Source: Stichopus chloronotus
Taxonomy: Eukaryota > Echinodermata > Holothuroidea > Aspidochirotida > Stichopodidae
Reading direction: 5' to 3'
Assembly (NCBI GenBank): GCA_021234535.1
Contig: CM037830.1
Span: 33,577,405-33,641,404 of the forward strand
DNA: 64,000 nt
The position numbers were made by a program, and so were the translations under genes. This document shows, piece by piece, positions 26,901 to 39,700 of the stretch. Below the pieces are notes generated by a model. That model was not told the origin of the DNA, ran no database searches, and worked only from the letters and a program-made list of their open reading frames with translations. The first letter of the stretch is position 1. Every line of letters starts with the position of its first letter.

Positions 26901-27647
26901 TGGTAGCTCCGAAATGGCTGGACACCACTGTTTATCATGCATCCATGAAGCTAGGAGGATGAAACGTAATGGAGTTGGATTGGCCCTGGATTCGAGCTAC
27001 GAAGCTTGGAGGCTGGTGTGAACACCCTATTACCCGAACCAAGTGCCGGGTGCTCTCCTTGCACAAAATTATGTAAATTAGTGGACACAAATTCTACGAA
27101 TATATACCTGAAGTTTTATATGTACACTCGAGAGCAGGTGTTATGACACATGTCTCGCAGCGTCAACAACAAGAACTTTGTTCTTGAGTTAATGTTCTCT
27201 CACTGGCCAATGGCCTTGGGGAGGATTAGCCATGGCTAAGCTAGTCACTCTTTTAACTTAAGTTTAATAAAATAACTAAGACACTTAATCGGCATATTAC
27301 AGGAGCATCGCACTTTGAGCAAAGATATTTTCCTAAACATGAACGTCAAGTTAACGATTCATTCTACGACTGACTCATGACAACTTAAATCATTGCCAGA
27401 ATATTTCATGTTTTTCACAAGTGGAAAAAACATCTAAGTTTGGAAACATACTGTTTTTTTTTTTGTCATACGGTACCATGCATTTTTTAATACACATCAG
27501 CTTGGTAATGTCGGGAGTAAGAAAAGAAACTGCAAGGTATGTTTTGGTAAATTCCCTTCGGACATATACACTGAAATGTCTATTAGGCAATAAACCAATT
27601 AACCATATTGCGTAGGCCTATACCTAATTTTGTAATTCTCAACTTGT
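23952..27647. other. Unassigned intergenic sequence
   Basis: Besides the short tandem duplication at 24270-24412 and a C-run near 25997-26008, nothing recognisable was seen. Frames of 60-103 codons near 25372, 25865 and 26651 lack motifs. Confidence 0.4.
24270..24412. repeat. Two-copy tandem duplication, 71 bp unit
   Basis: AAAATGACTTGACCCCCAAA at 24271 recurs at 24342 as AAAATGACTTGGACGCCAAA. Each unit ends with a CC(C/T)TGTGACAG segment. Moderately diverged. Confidence 0.7.
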
Positions 27648-28006
27648 AGGAAAATAAGGTGTTTAAATGCATCAACATGGCATTCAATGAAAATAGCTAA
27701 ACATTATTAAACAGTTTAGTCTCATCAATAAACATTGATATACAAAAGTTTCATCTTCGCAAAACATTATGCATGAGTTACGGAAGATGCGTCATTTGAA
27801 ATTTTGAATGTTTAAATGAAAAAAATTATTCTTCAGCAACAAGCAACTGAATTTCTGTTTGTGAGAAACTTTTTTCTTGAAAAGAAGGTTAAGAAGGAAA
27901 AATGGGTTTCTGCCTTGTACTTTGAATAGCCGATCCTTCTGGGTGTACATAAATATTTGTTTTACATATATGACTTTTTTCTGTCAAACAAACGCCTTAT
28001 TTTCCT
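27648..28006. mobile_element. TTAA-family small DNA transposon, copy 1
   Basis: The ends are AGGAAAATAAG on the left and its near-complement CTTATTTTCCT on the right, followed by TTAA at 28007-28010; the left TTAA has decayed to TTGT. The interior matches copies at 29127-29471 and 47485-47770 in order: AGTCTCATCAATAAA, then AAAACATTATG, GGAAGATGC(A/G)TCA, CTTGAAAAGAAGG. There is no coding capacity. TTAA target sites are typical of piggyBac and Kolobok superfamilies; the family is inferred from ends only. Confidence 0.7.
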
Positions 28007-29126
28007 TTAACACATGCACTTTAACTTACTATATCTCTATTGAACATTGTCCTGTTTATTTTGAATATAGATGTTTTGCCTCTTTTATCCTTGATTAAAG
28101 GTGAAACACAAAAATTCGAAACATCCCCTACTCAGTCCGAAATTAAACAGCCACAGTTTTCAGAAGTAAGTTCCTTATGAAACAGACGTTATGGCGTCAC
28201 TAACCGGACATTCACTCAGCTGAGCATATATAGCTATATATATATAGCTATATATAGGATGTAGCGATGTAAGTTATTATCGATGCGAACTGCAGTAAAC
28301 TGAAGTAGAATTAATGTAAACTGAAATATCAACAATGCACACCGAAATAATAATGATATCAAATCACGTCACCACCGATCCGTTTTCCCATTTTTCGTTC
28401 CACATGGGTGAAGCAAATTGGCGGAAACCACACTACCGCTGGCTTCATTCTTAGAATGACCCTTTTCTCTTGAGAAGCGCTGAGAGATCACTAGTCCCAC
28501 CCTCTCGATGCACGGAAAAGGGCCAGCTCCCAGTCCGCCCCCCATTCCTGCAGAAAATCTATCATTATCGTAAGGCAGTTCGTTCCCCCTCCTAAACACT
28601 CCCTCCCCATATGACATTTTTCGACAAAAATTTTTAGCACTTCGCCTTATTTCGATTTCGCTTCCGTGATTTGACCTGGCTATGGGCTTTCAAGTCTCAA
28701 ACTGATCCCAAGCGATATAATTGTTTTAGCCTACACATCCTCTTTTGCAGTGTTTAACTGTCTATTACGAACGTTAGTACATTGTTAGATCATTTCATCT
28801 TCAAGTGACAGTATACAAGCGTATAGTTCTAATGCTATTGCGTAATTGTGGGATGTGACATTTCAGTTTTCAAACCAGTAACTTTTACAGAGTCACGACC
28901 TAACCTACCATAATCGACAACATATTTGGCTAGGACACATCGGATTTTTTGCTTTCACATCGGGCCGGGCGTTCTGGTGCAGAGAGCAATTCCTTTTCCA
29001 GGTCGATGTCAATTACAACATATATGCCTGCATGGCAACTGAATCCCGACAAGTGAATCGACGAAGTGAAACTATTTGCACAGTTTAGGAGTGTCAGCAT
29101 ATTGAGTATACTCGTATACCTCTTAA
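28007..29126. other. Unassigned spacer between two TTAA-family copies
   Basis: An AT-rich palindromic patch built from TATATAGCTATATATA lies at about 28226-28258. No gene was recognised. Minus-strand frames at 28369-28617 and 28930-29232 have no motif, and the latter overlaps the start of transposon copy 2. Confidence 0.4.
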
Positions 29127-29471
29127 AGGGAAATAGGGCATTTAGAATACACCAACATGACATACAAAAGAAATAGCTTTGGTCATTGTTAAACCATCCA
29201 GTCTCATCAATAAACACCTGCCAAAGCTTCATCTCCTCAAAACATTATGTATGTGATGAGTAATGGCAGATGCATCATTTGAATTTTGACAGGTTTGGGT
29301 GAACAAATTAGTGTTGAGCAACAAATAACTGATTCTATATCTGTGAGAAAGTTATTTCTTGAAAAGAAGGCTACTGTCCTTCCTTATTTTGAATAATCTA
29401 TCATTCTGCATCCACAAACATTGGTTTTAATAATATGGATGTTTTCTGTAAACCAAAAACTCTATTTCCCT
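29127..29471. mobile_element. TTAA-family small DNA transposon, copy 2 (best preserved)
   Basis: The element is bounded by TTAA at 29123-29126 and TTAA at 29472-29475. Its terminal inverted repeats are AGGGAAATAG on the left and CTATTTCCCT on the right, an exact 10 bp match. Length is 345 bp with no coding sequence, so it must have been moved by a transposase encoded elsewhere. A perfect TTAA duplication plus AGGG-type ends is expected for Kolobok- or piggyBac-type transposition. Confidence 0.82.
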
Positions 29472-29475
29472 TTAA

Positions 29476-32171
29476 AGCATAGACCACCGTACAGAGGACA
29501 GAATGTAAAATCCGACCACTTTCAATCCTTTCCTTTTTCACATTTGGTATTTTGGTGTTGAAAAAAAAGACATATAGCATCGGGAGATGAACGGGTGTGA
29601 CTGATCTTGTTAACATTCAAATGTCATTTTCCTGTTTTATGGATTGACTCAAAAAACACGCACACTTCGAATGTAACCACTTCACTCTTTCGACATGAAA
29701 ATTATCTGAATAATTTTGCAGTAACTCAATTAGCCTGATCGGTTGTGCAATAAGGTGTATAATTTTGTTGTAATTCAATTAGAAAAAATAAACCGCGGAT
29801 ATTATTTTTTAAATATGACAATGTAGGACTTGACAATGATTACTGGTTCAAGTGTAAAATTCCTTCAAGTTTAAACCATGGTTTTCATGAAGATTCAAGT
29901 TGCAAAATGTAGCTTTGTGACAATATCTAGACTTTATAACCAGCTTAACTTAGTGCTTGATGGGAGTCTGTGAGAGTAGGCTGGATATAGATCGATGGCA
30001 ATGGGCAAATTATGGCCCAATCATCTATGGCAAATTATACTCTATACGCAAAAGAAAGCACACACTCCAGGTCTTAACTGCAAGTACTAGTGAATGAAAA
30101 CTGATCAATTACTCCTAATGCATTTTAGAACAAACAATTAAATTTTAAAGCTGGAATGTGAATTGCAAATTTGTCAATGAAAGCCAAATTCCACTGATTA
30201 CGTTAAAGCCACTACAAGAAGAAAAAAGACATTGCTTCATCTCCATTTTTGCATGTATTATATACTCATATCCATTCCCATTGGTTTGTTTGATTTCAAG
30301 TAACGGTGATTAACTGTATGCTTTCTTGGAGAGTCTGAATTTTGAAGGGCAAAAAAAAAAATGACAATTTTCATATTCATACATCTGGAAGATGAGCTCA
30401 GAATTCTCATTCATATTTTGTGACAGATGATCCTCTCCCCTACTTTCTCTTCCTTGAAACACTGAAGAAGAACGAAGGTTGGAAACTCCAGTCAAACATG
30501 TTTACTGTATATGGCGTATACTCTCGACTTGAAACTCAATAGAGCAGAACACTTGTTTTCCTGCGTGATTGTCAGTGGCGGGGTAGGTGCATCTTTTATG
30601 AGTAGGGGGAGGGGTTAGTGGCGTCTAGTCAGCACTTACATTGAGCTAAAATTGAAAGAAGCCTTAGGTGTGCTTAGCAGAAAATAGTGGCTGGAAATAC
30701 CTCCTACAAGATATCCTTAATTCCATGGGAGCTCTCTTTCACTCTCCTGGCTCGAAAAAATCGCTTCACCAGCCCCATTTTTGCTAAAACAACCATTGAT
30801 CATTTGCGTATCAAATATCACCGAGAACGGTAATGCATCTACGCAGGCCACGTTTGTCCACCACATGCGGTGTGGTCTTTCACATAGGCCTAATCTTATA
30901 ATTGAGAGATTGCTTCAGGCCATTATAAGGCATAGACCTCAGTTCAGTGATATAGAATTATAGATATATTGATTCTTCCTACAGTTCATACATGATTCTG
31001 TCTTCGCTTTATCAAGCGCATGTTAAAAGTCGCGCAATCTTACAAATGCACTCACTTTATAAATTCAAACAGTCGGCATACATCTCTTCTATAGAAATAT
31101 AGGTTCTCTCTCTCTCTCTCCCTCATTTGTGTTCTTTATTCTTTCCTTTGTTGGCTGATTTCAACAAATCAAAGACTGGTTTCCCCCAAGGAAGTTCAAC
31201 ATATTTACCTTCAGAAAATTGCGGCTTTGCTCCTATATTTTTTTTTAGTTGCCTGGCAGCTTAATGGCGTTTCAATGACAAGGTGAGATTGGCAAACTTC
31301 GCAGGATGTGACTTGAATGAATATCTTGTTTTTGAACAAGTTGACCTAATATATTAGCCGTTAAGTAATCATGCGTTTGCATTTTTTTCTCCCACCCACA
31401 GGGGATGGCAACATAATTTACTGAGAAGAGTTTTAAGGCATTTTTTAAGGTTACATTTTGCATATGGAGCTGGTTGTTGGCATGAACACATTAGCATCCA
31501 ATGGCCTGGGAAGTATCGTCTTTGGATTTCAACTTCCCTCGAAACGACAAGTATTGTTATGTAAAATGTTGTCTCGTACTGATGGTGCTGCAGGAGATGT
31601 CTTGCGTACATGAAAATGTTTGAAAAAATCATGGGAGGAGAACAAAAGATAGACGATTTTACTATTCACCAACGTAATCAAGAGCTGCCATACCAAACGT
31701 TCGTTTGATTACGGTGTGAGTTTGTTTGTACGCTGATGAGGATACTAAGGCGCCTTACTAATTTCTGATAGAGGGAGCCAGCCATGATCACAGGAAAGGA
31801 TAAAGTTACTAGATGTCAAATTAAGGAACGACTTTCAACGACATCGCAAATTAACGGAGGCTATCAGGGGACATGCGGGAGGACTTGTCAAATGAATAAC
31901 TGCTATGCACTGGAACTAAATCCATTCTGAATAGTTTCAATGGGGTCAATAACTACAGTAAAACATGCTTACAACAAACAAATTTCATTAGCATGAAGTG
32001 AAGTTGTGCTAATATTAATATAGAATTATCTTCTGAAAGACATGCATCTATTAAGAATTTATAGCTTGCTTAATCTTTCAGCTACAGTACTCTTCTGGAG
32101 AAATGTAGGCTTCCAGTCAAAATTCTGAGTGTATAATGAATATAGTGAATAGTGAATATGAATATATATAT
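29476..32171. other. Unassigned intergenic sequence
   Basis: Contains a short dispersed repeat at about 30147-30235 shared with 38377-38470, a G-rich patch at 30575-30665, and a TC microsatellite at about 31105-31120. No gene was recognised on either strand. Confidence 0.4.
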
Positions 32172-32207
32172 ATCATTCAAATCTATATATATATAGATTT
32201 GAATGAT
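32172..32207. repeat. Perfect 36 bp palindrome at the 5' edge of a Penelope-like element
   Basis: The 18 bases ATCATTCAAATCTATATA are followed directly by their exact reverse complement. The right arm runs into the reading frame of the reverse transcriptase at 32208 onward (a D-L-N-D segment), so the left arm is an inverted copy of the element's own first bases. Confidence 0.85.
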
Positions 32208-34140
32208 GCGAAAGTGTACCGTAAGAATGAATTCGATAAAACACCAGAAACCGTTCAGAAAGTTTCTCACATCGTTACGAAAATGTTAAATGATGGTGAT
32301 ATTGACGACAAAACGGCGGAATACCTTATATCCAGTGACGTAAAAACATCACGTTACTATACCCTGCCTAAAACCCACAAGGACGCAGACGAGAATGGGT
32401 ATCTTAAAACCAGGCCGATAATTTCAGGAAACGGCTCACCCATCTAAAGACTCTCTGAATTCGTAGATTTCTATATTAATCCAGAAATGAGAAGATAAAA
32501 CTCTTTTGTAAAGGACTCTAAGGACGTTCTGAACTTAATCAGTTCTATTAACAACAGAGGCCCTCTTCCACCAAATGTAGCCATGTTCACCATAGACGTA
32601 AAAGCTATGTATCCTAGTATGCCTCAGCACTTGGGCATAGAAGGAGTGAAACGTGCCTTAGATCGTAGATCTAAGAAGATCCCATCTACTAGGAATTTAG
32701 TTGAGTGTCTCAGGATTTGTCTAAATGAAAATCATTTTGAGTTTAATGGTGAGTTCTTTACTCAAATCCATGGTACTTCTATCGGACCCAAAATGGCACC
32801 GGGGTATGCGTGTTTGGGGATGGGGCTGGTGGAGGATAAATTATGGGAAACTTGTACTCAGAAACCGTTGGAATGGTGTCGTTATATTGACGATATCTGG
32901 GGTTTGTGGTCTCATGGCAAAGATGCTTTTATTTCTTTTATGGAGGTTTTGAATAATTTGTACCCCTCTGAGTTGGAATTTACGTACAATTTTGAATTTA
33001 GGTCTATTCCCTTTCTTGATGTTCTTATTAAGCGTACTGAGGATGGCTTTCTAAGTACCGACTTGTTTGTTAAGCCTAATTTTAAGAATCTATATCCCCG
33101 GTATGATTCATATCATAGTAGGAATACCCTAGATAATATAGCTTATGGACAGGCTCTTCGTATTAAGTCTATTTGTTCTGATGAAAGGGATTTACAAAGA
33201 AACCTGACCAGACTTGAAAGTAATCTCTGTGAACGAGGATACCCCATATCTAAGGTCCGTAATAAAATCAAAGAAGCTGATAAACTTTCTCGTGACGATC
33301 TTCTCAATCCACAGTCTGTTGCCAAAAAACAGAAGCACTTTTCAGCTTCTTTAGTTACTACTCGTAATCCACGCCTTCCCCCTTTGTCTAAGATTACTAA
33401 AAAAACATTTCCCTATTTTACAAATGTCGAAAACGTTTAAGGATGACTTCCCACTCCCTTCTGAGGTTATTTACAGACAACCTCCCAATTTAAAGTCCCT
33501 GCTGGTTAATGCTAAAGTTTCTACAGATCTTAACAAGTTTAGTAAAGAGTGTTTCAAAACACATTCAAATCGGTGTGTAACTTGTGCTGCTGTTTCAGAA
33601 ACTAATTTGGTACAGAGCTATTCTACAGGTCAAAAGTTCAGAATTTTTCACAATATCACATGTGGCACTGAAGGAGTGTTTACCTTGTAAATTGTTTGGA
33701 TTGCAAGAAACAGTATGTGGGAGAAACAGGAGGGGAGCTAAGGATCAGACATCGAGGGCATAGACAAGAGATGAGAAAAGCTAGTACACCCCTTGGAAAA
33801 CATTTTCAATTCTGTAAGAACTTTGAATTGATAGGCCTGGAAAAGATCCTTAACAATAGCAAGAAAATTCGAGAAGAAGTAGAGCTCAAGTGGATTTACC
33901 GCCTCAGTACTTTTGACCCAGTAGGCATGAATGTTAAAGACGTCAGCCATAGCTTTTAGGATTTTCTGTCGCTATTTACATTTCCACCTGTGCTTACTAG
34001 ATTCGTTTTTGATGCCTGTTTCTTAGAAAGTGATTTCAGTGTACTTTTATACGTGACCAAGAAAAGTTTACCTTTTTGAAACGTCGTGCTGGCTGTATAC
34101 TCATTTTACCTTGTAATGATTTAACCACCTTTATCATCTT
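32190..34140 (+). mobile_element. Penelope-like retroelement 1 (reverse transcriptase plus GIY-YIG nuclease, broken)
   Basis: The order of parts identifies a Penelope-like element. YYTLPKTHKD at about 32356-32385 corresponds to the conserved start of the RT. Motif A-like FTIDVKAMYPSMP lies near 32586, motif B-like GTSIGPKMAPGYA near 32775, and the catalytic YIDDIWG near 32885. The C-terminal GIY-YIG-type endonuclease begins VYLVNCLDCKKQYVGETGG at about 33677 and ends at a stop at 33957-33959. The frame is broken by stops at about 32445 and 32497 and by single-base shifts near 33425-33440 and near 33675. The 5' end of the RT is missing. The tail to about 34140 is untranslated. It cannot make a functional protein. 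RT and GIY-YIG assignment is firm; the clade is not resolved. Confidence 0.88.
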
Positions 34141-34168
34141 ATTGCATTGAAGATTTTAACTATCCAGC

Positions 34169-34172
<4 letters not shown>

Positions 34173-34256
<84 letters not shown>
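34173..34256. repeat. (AT)n microsatellite, 84 bp, between two Penelope-like elements
   Basis: An uninterrupted AT dinucleotide run. It separates the tail of element 1 from the truncated start of element 2 and may have served as an insertion target or have grown at the junction. Confidence 0.95.
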
Positions 34257-34258
<2 letters not shown>

Positions 34259-34990
34259 ATCTTCCCTTCAGTAAGCATGTTCAGACAAACCTTGGAAAAG
34301 CCTTTTTTAAAATTATCTATGAGGAATTCCCAGCAACGCACAAATTACATAAAATAATCAATAGAAACAATGTCAAACTTAGTTATAGCTGTATGCCTAA
34401 CATTAAAAACATAATTGACTCCCAGAAACAAAAGCATCACCAGTGCGCCAAGGGAAGAACAAAAGCAATGCAACTGCCGGAACAAAGAGCAATGCCAGCT
34501 TAATGGACATTGTAGAAGCAAGTCTATTGTCTACCAAGCAATGAAAAATGAAAGCGCAAAATCAGAAACATACATCGGAATCTGTACAACAGAATTTAAA
34601 GCGCGCTACAACAATCATAAAAGCTCTTTCAACAACGAACACAAAAAGAACGATACCGAGCTCAGTAAGTATATTTGGTCGCTAAAGAAAAAGGACATTG
34701 AATTCCAAATCAAATGGCAAATTCTCAACCGAACTCAACCATACAACAACAACAAAAGTAATGCAATCTCTGTCTTTTTGAAAAGGTTTTCCATATATTC
34801 AAACCACAACAGTGCACCTTAAACAAAAAAACCGAATTCATATCCACATACCGACATGCCAGCAAATTCCTTCTCGACAAATACAAGTAACTCAAACACC
34901 GACCAGTCGCCACACAACACCTGAAGAGTGCACCACATAGGTCTGTAGGAAACAAATTTGTAGTGTTTTCGATATATTTCTAGTTCGACT
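34257..34990 (+). mobile_element. Penelope-like retroelement 2, 3' fragment with GIY-YIG nuclease (broken)
   Basis: Only the C-terminal part of the polyprotein is present. The first piece, in frame from about 34257, reads [18 protein letters not shown] and later [14 protein letters not shown], the linker region typical of one group of Penelope-like elements. After a one-base shift at about 34420-34440 comes [15 protein letters not shown] (a Cys-rich knuckle), then IVYQA, then YIGICTTEFKARYNNHKSSF and ELSKYIWSLK. This GIY-YIG-type nuclease is clearly different from that of element 1. The frame ends at 34820-34822. The remaining 170 bp are 3' untranslated, ending in AT-rich DNA. The RT core is absent, so the copy is dead. 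It could be a hybrid of two insertions; element identity is confident. Confidence 0.82.
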
Positions 34991-36404
34991 CATCAATATA
35001 TAATATTATGCTCTTTGTAAAATTGAGCACTTTTCTTTGGATCATATTTCCTATAATCTTATTTATATATATAGTGACAATAGTGTGCGTTTTGTCTTTG
35101 ACTAGAATCATGGACTGGAATACTGACATCACGGTTGGTACAAAAATAAGAATTTCAAATAAGTCTATCTTATACTATTATTATAATAGACATATTTGTA
35201 AAATGAAACATATATATGCCAGCCTTGTAGACAAAAAAAAATGTTTTCAATTAGATATTGTATAGAACACATGCCGGCGTTGGCCTCCACACATGGTTCC
35301 AGTCGTATGAATTGGTTATGTAATTTGTTACAGTGATAGCGGCAACAGAGGAAGATACGGCAACGACATGGGTGTAGACTTACACATGAAGTAGTACTAG
35401 AACTGCCGAGCTCATTGTCCCAAGGTTACAAAGATAAGCGGAAATTCATGAATAAAAACATGCAAATATTAAGGAAGAAGATGAAAACGTTTTCTGGCAA
35501 TTTATGGAAATGATCCTTTTCTAATTTTTCTTCTCATGTTAAGTTCATAAAGTGGCAAAGGAAATTCAATACAGCCTCTGTCTTTCAATTTGGAAACGTG
35601 ACCTGTAGAGAAGGATCAAATCATTTTAGCCGGTATGTAGGTTGGATCGGAGGAAGGTGTATACCCCTCCTTTGAAATGCTTATTCCTTAACTTTGTTTC
35701 ACAAAAAGAAAGAAAAAATAATGAAAATAATGGAATTGTTTTAACTATATTACATCGCAAAATGGACATTTTATCCGTTCAACATATACAGACAGGATCC
35801 GTTGTGTTTTGTGGGTTCTCGTTTGTCATGCGCGATTATTGCCAAGTGCATAGGATATACAAACCTGCAGTTGTGCATCGTCATATCCCCGGGCAATAAA
35901 GTTTTAATAGTGTTGTGCCATCGTGGATTCATACATGCATGAAAGTTATTACCGGGACATTGATCGAAAAGCTTCAATGTCGATTCTTTCGGAGTGCAAA
36001 AAACTTATAAATTAACATCGTTCACGAAGATTCCCTCTTTGCATGTATGGAATAGCGTAAGATCAGCATTCTGGTGAACTCGTTACCTTTCTTTTTGTAA
36101 TTGCATTGTCCTGATGAAAAGCAAACATTCCATCTCGTTTCCTTTGTAGAAAACATTGACATTTATAATGTCGATTGTGACAGTTCCTCTACGAGGATTA
36201 CATATCAGCGACAGATGCTGCAACATGCAGGCTCATGTGTTGTTACGAGATAGGAAATGTAATTATTAGATCTGAAATCGTTACTGTTGACTTTGAAAAA
36301 GAAAAACCCGGGAGTGAGGGGGGGGGGGGGTCGGGAAGTTAAAACGTGTGCCATTGGAATCCACTGAATTCTCTTCCACTTCGCAAGTGAACTCATTGGT
36401 TAAA
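34991..36404. other. Unassigned sequence
   Basis: No gene or repeat was identified beyond a G-run near 36320-36331. The frames at 35008-35265 and 35642-35899 lack motifs. Confidence 0.4.
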
Positions 36405-36760
36405 GATCCTTTCACACTGTAGGTGCAACATGTTGCGATACGATGTGATAGAAATAATATCGATATCTTGAAATATGGGTATTTTAGCCTTCATACAAAA
36501 GGCCACATCTTATCGCTCAGAGATTGTTTCGTTATACAGGTAACACGTGTTGTCCCGTCAATCATATGACTTTACGGAGGGCAATGATTGGGCACAAGAA
36601 AAATTTAATGAGCAATAAAAGGTGAAATTTTGTCGACGTTTTGTCGTGTCGTATCCTGCTCACTTCCAATATCGCCAAGGTCTCAGTGATGATAATTTCG
36701 ACATAATGTCAACGTTGTTATATATTTCCTCGTATATCGTGTCTAGTGTGAAAGAGCCCT
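36405..36760. mobile_element. Possible small inverted-repeat element with TTTCACACT ends
   Basis: GATCCTTTCACACTGTAG at the left is mirrored at the right by a sequence whose complement is GGGCTCTTTCACACTAGA. Ends of this TTTCACAC kind are seen on small hAT-like elements in animals. The match is about 12 bp, the interior has no gene, and no target duplication could be seen, so this is tentative. Confidence 0.4.
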
Positions 36761-39700
36761 AATGTTGCTTTGATTTCCCCCTACCATGAATTAATATTTC
36801 ACTGCTCGATCTATGTGGATTATGTGTCTTCATGTAGTTCGAGTCATAAAATCAATTCATATATTCGAGAATTTCTACAATAAAATATTTCCCAGCTGTT
36901 TAATATGCCCAGCCTATCGACTAATTGTGCTAGCCTACCCATGGTGCATCATCCTTGACCGTCAAAGTACCATATCTCCCTGACATGGAAAAAAGAGCAT
37001 AATTAAAACTAAATTACATGTCAGATAATCATCTTAGTATCCGAATTTCATTTGTCAACCTGTTGTGAAACTATATCGTGGTTTTCTTTTTCCTAAAGAA
37101 AAATTTGCAAAAACCACAGGTTGTGCAGTGATTCACACACATCACAATGCTGTGAGATTTAAGGTAAATTTTGTTTCTGAATAGAAAAAATAACCGCTCC
37201 ATCTCTTACCACTATCGGGCCCCACTCAATCTCCAAGTCATCCCAGAAGACCTAAAGGCTATAGTCATGTTCAACGCTCGACAATTACTTTGACCCTTTT
37301 GGTCACCATCCCCAAATATTTTTGGCGACCATTTTCAATTTTATCCAGATATTTGGTCGCCGAAATTGGCACGTTACTTGCTAGTAAAGAAACATCCCAT
37401 TTCAGATTCAAATACAGAAAAATGCCTCATACTTTGAGCTAACTGTGTCTCATGTCTAGGGAGGTATACAGAGGCAGAAAAGAAAACCGATTTAGATTCC
37501 AAGTATTTACAGGTGATGGGTTGATAGATGTTCATATTATACAATGTGGAAAATATCTTGTTTTTAGAATTTAACCCCATCGACTCTGATATATTCTGTA
37601 CAACAGATCAGATAAGAGGGTTGTTTTACTTCCATTTTCTGCTCAATGATTTTTCTTTGCGTTCTTAAATATTACACGATATTTACATCTGTACTTAAAA
37701 GAATAGTTCAGAATCAAATTTATGTTTGATATGTTAAAGAGAAACATACTTTAAGCATTCTGGTGAAACTTCCATTCACCTTCAATGTTCGGTTCTCGAG
37801 ATATCGCTGAATCAATGCAGGATAAAGTGTACTAGCTTAGTTCATGTCATTATCTGATGGTTTGAAAGGTGTGGATATTCTTTCATATGCATATTCTTTC
37901 ATACATAAGGATTAAATATTGCCTCCACAGGAAAACCCAGGCTGTCAAATTAATCAAGAAAACTTTATGTGGTTTTTATCTAATGTCATTGTTTGGTATA
38001 AATAAGGTGCATATTGTCTGCTGTAGTGTATATGGCTAATGTCTGCTAGTCTATACGATTATTTTCTTTTGTTTTAGTGGTGTTCACGTTCTCTCATATG
38101 CTGAGAAAGGAATTATAATGTCACCCCTTCCTTAATTTCCACCAAAATATGTCATTTGCATCTGTTGGTAAAATAAGGTACATCCTTATAAATACACGTT
38201 GTAACATTTAATTTGTTGCCGGTAAGTTACCTGTTGCTAATTTATTCATCTGTTGTAACAGGGAGCTAATTACAGGTAAGACCAGCTATCAACTGGTTTA
38301 GGACGATGCAGTAGCCTACCTGTTAAAATCAACAGCTACCTGCTAATTACAGGTACCTGTTAAAATCGGTTAAAATGTTAAAGCTGGAATGTGAGTTTGA
38401 AAGTTGTCAGTGAAAGTCAAATTCCATGGAATATGTCAAAGTCCCTACAAAAAAAAAAAAAACATTGTTTAAAGGGGAAATTAGGGTTTGACTGAGAAAG
38501 TTCACCTTTAGTTGATTTTTCTTTCTAGACTGATTATTCACCGAAATATAGAGACGTTGGGGAGGTGTTTGATGGTGGAAGAAACGGTACTTATTGTGTT
38601 AATTACAGTTGAATGAGAGCTCTTAATATTTGTCGGGTACAAAAAATAAACAACAAAAATGTTTTGTCAATTTTCGAGGAGACTGTCCGACGAGGCGTGT
38701 AATTGCTATTTCGTCCTTCGTGAAACAAATAACCCCACCGTTCTGCTAATAATTCCATTCTCTAGCCGCACACTCGTATACTGCGTATAAGCAACAAGCG
38801 CATGTTTGTATGACCGCTATGAACCACGAATCAACGATTTCAAACCTTTGTGAACACCTTGCCTGTGTTATTAATCGGTTTCGTCTTCATTTACAATATC
38901 ATAGAAAGATCATGCATACTTGTAAAGTCCAGTAGTTCCCCCACCCCCTCCCCTCAGTTTACACCTATAACAGTTTTGCGCGACTCAGTCGACTTATCAT
39001 CCCTGACTTTCCTCTTCGTTTTTTTTTAACATCACCCACCGCGTCTACAGAATTCATGTAGGCCCCCCCCCCCCCCACTTCTGGCTACGTCAATGTATCC
39101 TTGTCTATGATTGTCTGCACTTCAGAACTTCTGTGCACCCAACGGCAGTGAGTAAGCGTGGACGTGCTCCACATTGAGAAACCTAAGTTGTGTGTGTGCT
39201 CCTCTAACTGAAATTTGGGATTTTCCAAAAGTTGTGTAGATCTCCTACATGTGGACAGAGGATTTAGAAGTTATTAAACTTAAATTTTTATTTTAAACCT
39301 GTGTTTGATCAATAGAATTACCCTTTGACTTTATTTCAAAAATATCTGTCCCAGTCTGCAGAGACAATTCAAGTCGATAGCTATGTTAAAGATGGAATAA
39401 GAGTTGCACTGGCAATCACCTGGTCATTTACCTTTATCCTAAATTGTCACTGGCAATGTTTGAGAGAAGAGAAAGTAGGTAAAAAGATCACCTGTCACAA
39501 AATCTGAAAGAGAACTATGTACGTCATCTTTCATATATTTGAATATGAAAATTGTCTCAACCCCCATATCTTCAAAGAGAAAATATCTGTCCTTGTTGTA
39601 GTCTAGAACTGCAGTGTTTGTAACTTTGAAAACCATTGAAACTTTTGAAACTTTATATCACCGTTACTTAGAGCCTAAAACCTTACGAAACTTAAAAACT

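Noticed and set aside
34147..34256. Tyr-Ile repeat protein start
   Set aside because: It is the translation of the (AT)n microsatellite; the real Penelope-like coding remnant begins after it.
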